DNA of 64,000 nt from Actinomadura macrotermitis. Its GTDB lineage: Bacteria; Actinomycetota; Actinomycetes; Streptosporangiales; Streptosporangiaceae. Location: NCBI RefSeq assembly GCF_009604375.1, contig NZ_WEGH01000003.1, positions 496,001-560,000 of the forward strand. Reading direction: 5' to 3'. The translations under genes were made by a program, and so were the position numbers. Shown here piece by piece: positions 57,637-64,000 of the stretch; the first letter of the stretch is position 1, and each line of letters begins with the position of its first letter. The notes under the pieces were generated by a model, which was not told where the DNA came from, made no database searches, and worked only from the letters and a program-made list of their open reading frames with translations.

Positions 57637-58524
57637 ATGATCGAATTCCACCCCCTGACCCGGAACATCGGCGCCGAGGTCAGCGGCATCGACCTGAGCA
57701 AGCCCCTCGACCCCGAGCAGATCCAGCAGGTCCGCGACGGCCTCCTCGCGCACATGGTGCTGTTCTTCCGCGACCAGCACATCAGCGACGAGGAGCACGT
57801 GGTCTTCGCCAAGCAGTTCGGCACCGCCAACATGCCGCCGATGGACACCTCCGGCAGCCCCGTCCACGTCCTGGACCAGACCGACCCCAAGGGCGAGGGC
57901 GGCGACCAGTGGCACAGCGACAACACCTTCATGAAGGTGCCCCCGATGGGGTCGCTGCTGCGCGCCGTCATCCTGCCCCAGGTCGGCGGCGACACGCTGT
58001 GGGCCAACATGTACCTGGCCTACGACTCGCTCGCGCCCTGGCTGCGGCGCCTCTGCGACGAGCTGTACGCCGAGCACGACCTGACGATGTCGGTCACCAA
58101 GGCCATCGACAAGGGCCACCGGATGGACCTGCGCGAGCTGCAGGAGAAGAACCCGCCGGTCGTGCACCCGGTCGTGCGGGTGCACCCCGAGACCGGCCGC
58201 AAGGCCCTGTACGTCAACCGCTCCTCGGTGACGCGGCTGGTCGGCCTGTCGCGGCGCGAGAACGAGGCGCTGCTGCCGCTGCTGTTCGACGCCGTCCGCG
58301 ACCCGCAGTTCCAGGTCCGGCTGAAGTGGCGGGTCGGCACGCTGGCGTTCTGGGACAACCGCCCGACCCAGCACTACGCCGTCGCCGACTACACCGAGCG
58401 CCGCAAGATGCACCGCGTCACCATCAACTGCCCCGAGGGCATCGACGACGGCGTGCCGAAGGGCCCGGACGGCGTCACCGGCGCCGACGCCCCCGCCGAG
58501 GCCGCCGCCGCCAGGTACCTGTAA
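57637..58524 (+). CDS. TauD/TfdA-family 2-oxoglutarate dioxygenase
   Basis: The 295-residue protein is an Fe(II)/2-oxoglutarate-dependent dioxygenase: TRNIGAEVSGIDLSKPLD begins the fold, WHSDNTF has His93 and Asp95 as iron ligands, the distal His is in NRPTQHYAVADY (about 249), and an Arg near ERRKMHRVT binds 2-oxoglutarate. Family members hydroxylate taurine, 2,4-D, alkylsulfates or other small acids. The substrate is unknown. The gene is convergent with a MarR regulator. Confidence 0.9.
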   Translation: MIEFHPLTRNIGAEVSGIDLSKPLDPEQIQQVRDGLLAHMVLFFRDQHISDEEHVVFAKQFGTANMPPMDTSGSPVHVLDQTDPKGEGGDQWHSDNTFMKVPPMGSLLRAVILPQVGGDTLWANMYLAYDSLAPWLRRLCDELYAEHDLTMSVTKAIDKGHRMDLRELQEKNPPVVHPVVRVHPETGRKALYVNRSSVTRLVGLSRRENEALLPLLFDAVRDPQFQVRLKWRVGTLAFWDNRPTQHYAVADYTERRKMHRVTINCPEGIDDGVPKGPDGVTGADAPAEAAAARYL

Positions 58525-58548
58525 CCCGTCGTTCGGCCAAGCGGTCCT

Positions 58549-58995
58549 TCAGCGCAGCGCGCCCAGCTCCTCCCTGGCGTGCTCGCGCAGGACGCCGAGG
58601 CCCTCGACCAGCCGCCGGCGCCCCTCCGCGCCGAGCGGCCCGCTGAAGTGCCGGTCGAGGGTCTCGGCGTGCACGGCCAGCGCCTCGCCGAGCTTGGCCC
58701 GGCCCGCCTCGGTGAGCGCCACCACGCGGCCGCGCCGGTCGCCGGCGGCGGCGTGCCGCCGGACCAGCCCGGCGGCCTCCATCCGGTCGACCAGCCGCGT
58801 CATGCCGCCGCTGGTCAGGATCAGGTCGCCGGCCAGGTCGCTCATGGACGCCTCGCCGGCCTCCGACAGCCGCAGCAGCACCTCGAAGACCGGGTGCCTG
58901 ATCCCGCAGCGCCGCTCCAGCTCGCGGCCCGCGATCCGCTCCAGCAGCGCCGCCGCGCCGAGCAGCGTGCCGAACTCGTGCACCACCGGATCCAT
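58549..58995 (-). CDS. MarR-family transcriptional regulator
   Basis: From the ATG at 58995 (148 residues; longer starts exist up to 59052) the protein has a winged helix: PVFEVLLRLSEAGEASMSDL, recognition helix DLILTSGGMTRLVDRMEAAG and wing RRHAAAGDRRGRVVALTEAG. It lies tail-to-tail with the TauD-like gene; its target may be that gene or the Mce operon. Confidence 0.88.
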   Translation of the reverse strand: MDPVVHEFGTLLGAAALLERIAGRELERRCGIRHPVFEVLLRLSEAGEASMSDLAGDLILTSGGMTRLVDRMEAAGLVRRHAAAGDRRGRVVALTEAGRAKLGEALAVHAETLDRHFSGPLGAEGRRRLVEGLGVLREHAREELGALR

Positions 58996-59080
58996 CGCCG
59001 CGCCCCCTCGTCCCGCTGCGGACAACATACGGGCGGCCCGCGTCATTTCCATGATCGCGGGCCGCCCGGGGTGTCGCGGG

Positions 59081-60013
59081 TCAGTTCTTCTTCGGGCCCG
59101 TGCTCGGCTGCGGGGCGGTCCCGGCGCCCGGCACGCCCGGGGTGAGGCCGCCGCCGCTCTGGTTCTGGGCCTGGGTGGCGTCGTCCTCGCCGGAGGCGTA
59201 CTGCCGGGTCACCTTCCACTTGCCGTCGATCTTGGCCAGGGCCAGCCGGATCAGGTTGGCCGGCACCCGGCTGGTGCCCTTCTCGGCGGTGCCGGAGATG
59301 TCGACGGTCACCACGGCGGTGGCGAACCTGCCGTTGATCTCGCCGACCGTCACGCCGACGGTCTTGGAGGTCAGCGAGGCGTTCGGGTTGGACTTGAACG
59401 CCCCGGCCAGGCTCGGCACCGTCGTGGAGCGGTACTTCTCCAGCAGGTCGCCGCCCATGAGCTCCTGCGCCTTGCGCATCTGCTCCTGGTAGTTGGCGGC
59501 GTTGTAGCTGGCCGCGACGTCGCCGTACGCGGCGGCGATCTTGGCGACCGCCGCGCGGTCGTCCTTGTCGGCCTGCAGGGCGGCGGCGGTGCGCCACTGC
59601 CAGACCGCCAGGCTCGCCAGGACGGCGATCACCACGATCGCCGCGATCGCCTGGGGGCGGCCGAGGCCGAACAGCGTCGGCCGCGGCGCGGGCTCCTCCT
59701 CGTCCGCGGCGGACTTCACCACGGGCTTCTCGGCCACGGGCTTCTCCAGCACGGGCTTCTTGGCCGCGGGCTTCGGTTTCGGCTTGGGGGCCGGCTCCTC
59801 GGCCTCCTCGATCTCTTCGGCGTCCAGCGCCTCCAGGACGTCCTCGAGGTCCTCGTCGTCGTCCTCGATGACCTCGATGACCCGCACCCGCCGCTTGCGC
59901 TTGGGCTTGCCGGCCGCCTCGGCCTCCGCCGTCTCCCCGGTTCCGGTCGCGGTGGCCTCCTCGTCGGCCGCCGCGACCCCCTCGGGGACGTCCTTGGTGG
60001 TCTTGGCTGTCAC
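59081..60013 (-). CDS. Mce-associated membrane protein
   Basis: The 310-residue protein has a long acidic, Lys/Pro-rich cytoplasmic N-terminus (about 1-115), one membrane helix (AIAAIVVIAVLASLAVWQW, about 121-139) and an extracytoplasmic domain with the NTF2-like Mce-associated pattern (AAYGDVAASYNAANYQEQMR; KIDGKWKVTRQYASG). These proteins stabilise Mce lipid importers. It follows the last mce gene by 25 bp on the same strand, which supports the assignment. Confidence 0.85.
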   Translation of the reverse strand: MTAKTTKDVPEGVAAADEEATATGTGETAEAEAAGKPKRKRRVRVIEVIEDDDEDLEDVLEALDAEEIEEAEEPAPKPKPKPAAKKPVLEKPVAEKPVVKSAADEEEPAPRPTLFGLGRPQAIAAIVVIAVLASLAVWQWRTAAALQADKDDRAAVAKIAAAYGDVAASYNAANYQEQMRKAQELMGGDLLEKYRSTTVPSLAGAFKSNPNASLTSKTVGVTVGEINGRFATAVVTVDISGTAEKGTSRVPANLIRLALAKIDGKWKVTRQYASGEDDATQAQNQSGGGLTPGVPGAGTAPQPSTGPKKN

Positions 60014-60038
60014 TTCGGCACTCCTCGGGGGGTTGGGG

Positions 60039-61355
60039 TCATTCCCGCCCGCGCCGCCGCAGGCGCGACAGGCGGGCCATCCGGGACACCACGGGCACCG
60101 AGCCCGCCATCACCCTGATCAGCACCAGCAGTGCCAGAACCGGGGGAACGTACACTAGCCAAAGCGGCGGCCCGGCAGAAGAGTCCTTGTCCGCCGCCTG
60201 CCTGGCCCTGATGTCCTGCGGCCTGCCCTGGATGGACGGGTCGTGCGTCGGGATGGTCTGGCCGGGCTGCTTGGCCCGGTAGGACTTCTGCGGCGTGGTG
60301 ATCGGATCGCGGCCGTCCGCGCAGGTCAGCTTGCCGTTCACCGTCGGCTGCGGCTTGACGTACTTGTACTCGACCGTGGCCCGCGTCTTCAGCGTGACCA
60401 GGAAGACCACGTTCAGGACGGGCTTGCCGCCCTCGTCCCCGATGACGTTGTCCAGCACCGTCTTCAGCTGGGGCGCCTGGTCCAGGGTGGAGCCGAGGTC
60501 GGACAGCACGCGCGGGTTGTAGCCGCTGATGTTCAGGGTGCCCAGGCTGTCGATCATGCAGCCGAAGTCGGGGCCGGTCTTGTCCAGCAGCCCGTTGACG
60601 GTCTTCAGCAGCCCCGGCCCCTGGTCGCGCAGCTGCGCCAGCTGGCCCCGCACCTGGGCGAGCGCGCCGGTCAGCGCGGCCACGTTGTCGATGCCCGCGC
60701 CGAGGTCGCCGCGGTTGGCGTTCAGCACCGCGCCGAGCCGGCTGAAGTCCTTGACCAGGCCGTCCAGCAGCTCGGTGTTCTCGGCGAACGTCGCGGTCAG
60801 CTGGTCGCCCCCGTTGATGATCTGGCGCAGCGAGCCCTCGCGGCCCGCCCAGCCCTCGGCCAGCTCGTGGGTGAGGATCTTGGCGTCCTCGGGGTTGATC
60901 GCCTTCAGCGTGGACAGCACCGCGCCGAACAGGTCGCCGTACTTGGGCGGCACCTTGGTCCGCTCGACCGGGATGCGGTCGCCGGCCTTCATCGTCTCGC
61001 CCTTGCCCTGCCCCTGGCCCGGCGGCGGGGTCAGCTCGACGACCGGCTCGCCGACCGCCGACTTGCGGGCCGCGGCCGCGCTGACCCCCTTGGGGATCTT
61101 GATGCCGCGGTCGATGTCGAGCTTGACCACGACCCGGTCCCCGCGCAGCCGCACCGAGTCGATCTTCCCGATCCGCAGCCCGAGGTAGTCCACCTCGAAG
61201 TTGGGGTGCAGGCCCGGCGAGGACTGGAACTCCACGGTGATGTTGTAGGGCCGGTCGATGAAGTCGAACCGGACCACGCTGTTGAACGCCCAGATCGTCA
61301 TGATGACGGCGAGCGCGGCGAAGACGCCGAGGTTGATCGTCAGTCGCCTGTTCAT
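60039..61355 (-). CDS. MCE-family protein, MceF-like
   Basis: The 438-residue protein has an N-terminal membrane helix (LGVFAALAVIMTIWAFNSV), the MCE domain (about 35-120; GLHPNFEVDYLGLRIGKIDS), a long helical needle region (about 130-300) and a second hydrophobic segment near the C-terminus. It is one of six subunits forming the lipid-shuttling tube across the cell envelope. Stop of the previous subunit overlaps its start (ATGA). Subunit letters follow gene order. Confidence 0.85.
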   Translation of the reverse strand: MNRRLTINLGVFAALAVIMTIWAFNSVVRFDFIDRPYNITVEFQSSPGLHPNFEVDYLGLRIGKIDSVRLRGDRVVVKLDIDRGIKIPKGVSAAAARKSAVGEPVVELTPPPGQGQGKGETMKAGDRIPVERTKVPPKYGDLFGAVLSTLKAINPEDAKILTHELAEGWAGREGSLRQIINGGDQLTATFAENTELLDGLVKDFSRLGAVLNANRGDLGAGIDNVAALTGALAQVRGQLAQLRDQGPGLLKTVNGLLDKTGPDFGCMIDSLGTLNISGYNPRVLSDLGSTLDQAPQLKTVLDNVIGDEGGKPVLNVVFLVTLKTRATVEYKYVKPQPTVNGKLTCADGRDPITTPQKSYRAKQPGQTIPTHDPSIQGRPQDIRARQAADKDSSAGPPLWLVYVPPVLALLVLIRVMAGSVPVVSRMARLSRLRRRGRE

Positions 61356-62422
61356 CGCCGCGGCTCCAGGATCTTGTCGATGTCCGGCAGCGCGCCGCGC
61401 AGCTCCTTGGGCAGCTTGGGAGCCGTACCGCTCTTGGCCTTACCCGGGCCGGGCACGTTCTGGCCCGGGATGAGCGGCTGCCCGTTGGGCCAGGTCAGGC
61501 GGAGGATCGGGTAGAGCAGGATCTGCCCGTCCCAGGTGGCCCGCGGCAGCCGGTCGGTGAAGGAGACCAGGCCGTTGACCAGGGCGGTGAGCCGCCTGCG
61601 GTTGCCGCCGAGCTGGGCGAGCACCGGGTCCAGGTCCTTCAGCAGGCCGCGGAACCGCGCGACCCGCCCCTCCAGCACCTTGTCGTTCAGCTGCGCCGCC
61701 ATCTCGGTCAGCTTCTCGACCGTGGACAGGATCTGGTCCTTGTTCTCCCGCAGCAGCCGGGTCGTCTTGGCCAGCTCGCCGGGCGCGGCGTCCAGCGCGC
61801 CGCTCCCCTGCGCCAGGGACCGGCCGAGCCGGGCGAACCGGTCGACGGCCTCGCCGAGCTCCTGCCGCTGGCCGGCGAACAGCTTCAGCAGGTCGCCGGA
61901 CTTGGCGATGGTGGTGTTCAGCTTCCCGCCGTTGCCGTCCAGGGCGGTCGCGCCCGCGTTGATGACGGTCGCCACGTCGTTGCCGGCCAGCGCCTTCAGC
62001 AGCGGCCCGGTCTGCCCCACCACCTGCTCGAACGCCGGCTGCACGCTGGTGTCGGCGATCACGGCCCGGTTGGCCAGGTAGGGGCCGCGGTCCAGGCTGC
62101 CGCCGGGCGGCAGGATCATGTCGACGTAGTTCTCGCCGAGCAGCGAGGTCACCTTGATCTCGGCGCGGGTGCCCTGCGGCAGCCGCACGTCGTCCTCGAT
62201 CGACAGGGTGACCTTGCTCCGGTAGCCGGCCAGCTCGACCTTCTTGACGCTGCCGATGGTGACGTCGGACATCTTCACGCTGTGCCCGGCGACCAGGCCC
62301 TGCGCGTCGTCGAAGGTGGCGGTCAGGGTCAGCTTCCCGCCGGGCGCGCCGAAGGTCTTGTAGGAGCAGCCGCTGAGCGCCAGCGTGAGCGCGACGACCA
62401 GCAGCGTGATCTTGCGGCTCAC
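61352..62422 (-). CDS. MCE-family lipoprotein, MceE-like
   Basis: The 356-residue protein starts at a GTG and has a lipoprotein signal with lipobox LALSGC (Cys19 region), then the MCE domain (FDDAQGLVAGHSVKMSDVTI) and a helical stalk. MceE is the usual lipid-anchored subunit (LprK/LprL in mycobacteria). It overlaps both neighbouring mce genes by four bases. Confidence 0.85.
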   Translation of the reverse strand: MSRKITLLVVALTLALSGCSYKTFGAPGGKLTLTATFDDAQGLVAGHSVKMSDVTIGSVKKVELAGYRSKVTLSIEDDVRLPQGTRAEIKVTSLLGENYVDMILPPGGSLDRGPYLANRAVIADTSVQPAFEQVVGQTGPLLKALAGNDVATVINAGATALDGNGGKLNTTIAKSGDLLKLFAGQRQELGEAVDRFARLGRSLAQGSGALDAAPGELAKTTRLLRENKDQILSTVEKLTEMAAQLNDKVLEGRVARFRGLLKDLDPVLAQLGGNRRRLTALVNGLVSFTDRLPRATWDGQILLYPILRLTWPNGQPLIPGQNVPGPGKAKSGTAPKLPKELRGALPDIDKILEPRR

Positions 62423-63486
62423 TTGCGGCCTCCCGTGGCGGGGAAGGGGGTGAAGGGGCAGTTGGAGTTCGGCTTCGGCAGCGGGCAGTTGACCTGGTCG
62501 CTGTTCAGCAGGCCCTTCAGCCAGGTCCGCAGGAACGCGTCGGTGGCGAAGCGGATCTGGACCGACTGGTTCTTGGGGTTGTAGGCGTTGATGAAGGTCC
62601 GGGCGATCTCCGGCAGCGCCCCGACCAGCTGCGCGAGCTCCTTGGCGTTGCCCTTCAGGATCAGCGCGGTCTTGGTGAGGACCGCCAGGTCGTAAGGCAA
62701 CTGCCCCTTGTACTTCTCCAGCAGCTTGCCGCCGTTCCGCGACAGCGCCAGCAGCCCGGCGACCAGCTCCTGCAGGTCGCCGCGCTCGGCGCCGAGCACC
62801 CGGGTGGCCTCGCCGAAGTTGCGGATCATCTCGCCGAGGACCTGCTCGCGGCCGCGCACCACCCCGGCCAGCCGGCTGAGGTTGCGGGCGACCGCGATCA
62901 GCTCCTTGTCCTGGCCGGCGACGTTCTCCACCAGCCGGCCGCCCTCCTCCAGCGTGGCGTTGAAGTCGCGGCCGTTGCCGTCGAAGGAGCGGGCCGCGTT
63001 GCCGAGCGCGGTCTGCATCTTGGTCGGGTCCAGGGCGTTGGCGAGGTTGGTGAAGGACGACAGCGCGTCGTCCACCTCGACCGGCACGTGGGTGCGCTCG
63101 ATCGGGATGGTGTCGGAGGTCTCCTTCTCCTCGCCGGGCTTCCACGCCGGGTGCAGCACCAGGTTGCGCTCGCCGACCAGGTTCAGCGGGACGATCGAGG
63201 CCTGCACGCCCTTGGGCAGCGGCACGTCCCGGTCCAGGTGGAAGGTGACCTTGATGCGGTCGCCCTGGTTCTCCACCTTGTCGACCAGGCCGACGTCGGC
63301 GCCCATCACCTTGACCTTGGACTCCTTGTAGAAGGAGCGGGCCTTCGGGACGTACACCGTCATGGTGCGCTCGCCGGTGCCGGCGTCCCGCAGGGAGCAG
63401 CCGCCGAGGGAGGAGAGCAGGGCGAGGCAGAGGCCGGCCACGAGGCCGCTGCGCAGGGGGCGCCGCCGGGGGGTGCGGTCGCTCAT
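62419..63486 (-). CDS. MCE-family lipoprotein, MceD-like
   Basis: From the ATG at 63486 the 355-residue protein has a lipobox (LLSSLGGC, about residue 30), an MCE domain (YVPKARSFYKESKVKVMGAD) and a helical region ending in a Pro/Cys-rich tail (CPLPKPNSNCPFTPFPATGG). Two consecutive lipoproteins (this and the next) are less usual than a single MceE lipoprotein. The start overlaps the upstream stop by one base (TGATG). Confidence 0.82.
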   Translation of the reverse strand: MSDRTPRRRPLRSGLVAGLCLALLSSLGGCSLRDAGTGERTMTVYVPKARSFYKESKVKVMGADVGLVDKVENQGDRIKVTFHLDRDVPLPKGVQASIVPLNLVGERNLVLHPAWKPGEEKETSDTIPIERTHVPVEVDDALSSFTNLANALDPTKMQTALGNAARSFDGNGRDFNATLEEGGRLVENVAGQDKELIAVARNLSRLAGVVRGREQVLGEMIRNFGEATRVLGAERGDLQELVAGLLALSRNGGKLLEKYKGQLPYDLAVLTKTALILKGNAKELAQLVGALPEIARTFINAYNPKNQSVQIRFATDAFLRTWLKGLLNSDQVNCPLPKPNSNCPFTPFPATGGRK

Positions 63487-64000
63487 CAGTTCCCTCCTGC
63501 CTGTCCGGCCGGGGGCCGGCGGGTGGAGATCGGTCCGGGCGGCTGGAGCGGGCCGAGCCCGGTGAGCAGGCCCTCCACCCACTTGCCGTTGCCCTTCAAC
63601 GTCGCCACCTGGGCGAACGTCGGGCCGAGCAGCGAGAAGTCGGTGTTGAGGGCGTCCATGTTGGGGGCCAGCCGGGTGGTGAGCAGGTGCAGGTTGTCCA
63701 GCAGCGTGTCGAGCTGCTTCTGGTTCCGCTCGATGACGTCGGACAGGGTCCGCACGGTGCGGCTGCCCTGGCCGATGGTCGCGGCCAGCTCGTTGCGCCG
63801 CTCGACCAGCGCCTGCAGCAGGACGCGGCTGGAGTCGATGATCTGGCGCAGCTTGTCGTCCTTGGCGGCCAGCGTCGCGGTCACGTTCTTGCTGTTGGCG
63901 ATCAGCTTCTCGATCTCGGGCTGGGAGTCGTTCAGCGTGCGCGACACCGTCTGCACGTTGACCAGGATCTGCTTGAGCTTCTGCGCGCTCGGCGACTGGA
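63486..64000 (-). CDS. MCE-family protein, MceC-like, C-terminal part (runs off the right edge)
   Basis: The frame is open to base 64000, beyond the internal GTG at 63956: it reads QSPSAQKLKQILVNVQTVSR before that. The visible 170 residues are the helical stalk of an Mce subunit (ELAATIGQGSRTVRTLSDVI; LHLLTTRLAPNMDALNTDFS) and a Pro-rich C-terminus. The MCE domain itself is outside the window. Operon order suggests MceC. Confidence 0.8.
   Translation of the reverse strand, partial: QSPSAQKLKQILVNVQTVSRTLNDSQPEIEKLIANSKNVTATLAAKDDKLRQIIDSSRVLLQALVERRNELAATIGQGSRTVRTLSDVIERNQKQLDTLLDNLHLLTTRLAPNMDALNTDFSLLGPTFAQVATLKGNGKWVEGLLTGLGPLQPPGPISTRRPPAGQAGGN

Noticed and set aside
1..64000. tRNA, rRNA, riboswitch, insertion sequence or integration site
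   Set aside because: I looked for cloverleaf-like segments, transposase motifs and att-type repeats and found none that I could support.

Overview
The window is high-GC (roughly 70-75% by eye), densely coded chromosomal DNA of a filamentous actinomycete. Geosmin synthase, a partial conservon, a paired EshA-type (family 2B) encapsulin, an Mce operon, wax-ester synthase, mycothiol-type DinB proteins and a canonical actinobacterial iron box together suggest Streptosporangiales, perhaps Thermomonosporaceae (Actinomadura-like). That placement is inference. No rRNA, tRNA, CRISPR array, insertion sequence or prophage was found.

Layout. 1-4.8 kb: an edge-truncated FHA protein, a DUF2993 protein, a small holin-like membrane protein, geosmin synthase with a repeat-bearing tail, and an IclR regulator closed by a terminator. 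4.9-9.1 kb: an ABC importer (lipoprotein, double-length permease, ATPase) behind a promoter with palindromes. 9.1-18.7 kb: a divergent aromatic-type catabolic locus. A VOC dioxygenase reads left; nine tightly spaced or overlapping genes read right (FAH hydrolase, two PBP2-fold proteins without signal peptides, bicupin, two paralogous MDR proteins, class II aldolase, MhpA-like hydroxylase, dienelactone hydrolase). Four copies of one operator-like sequence lie between. 18.7-30.5 kb is an accessory stretch: NADAR protein, a broken HAD gene, an unassigned two-gene pair with a PLD-like domain, a conservon lacking its GTPase, a 47-aa ORF, a CadD-like transporter, a small protein with a RHIM/amyloid-like C-terminus, DUF5701 behind a 35-bp palindrome, a beheaded cupin gene and a MarR/DinB pair. 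30.5-34.2 kb: a LolA-like protein with an ABC exporter, and a lipase-like hydrolase.

34.4-38.2 kb: two paralogous cyclic-nucleotide-domain encapsulin shell proteins are co-transcribed with a polyprenyl diphosphate synthase, a candidate isoprenoid nanocompartment. 38.3-55.1 kb is mostly single genes: WYL regulator, epoxide hydrolase, a methyltransferase with a native octahistidine start, metallopeptidase, lipoamide dehydrogenase, dimethylargininase, LysR, tyrosine phosphatase, MFS transporter, wax-ester synthase, uracil-DNA glycosylase, acyltransferase and a DUF5925-type AAA ATPase. 55.4-57.5 kb: a DUF2470 protein diverges from a ribosomal protein S4 gene across two overlapping iron boxes. 57.6-64 kb: a TauD-like dioxygenase, a MarR regulator, then the 3' half of an Mce lipid-import operon running off the right edge.

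How parts fit. The IclR regulator, ABC importer and catabolic operon probably form one uptake-and-degradation unit. The encapsulin operon and geosmin synthase both draw on prenyl diphosphates. The least explained loci are the signal-less PBP2-like proteins, the two-gene pair at 19.9-23.8 kb, the amyloid-motif protein at 28.0 kb and the iron-controlled S4.
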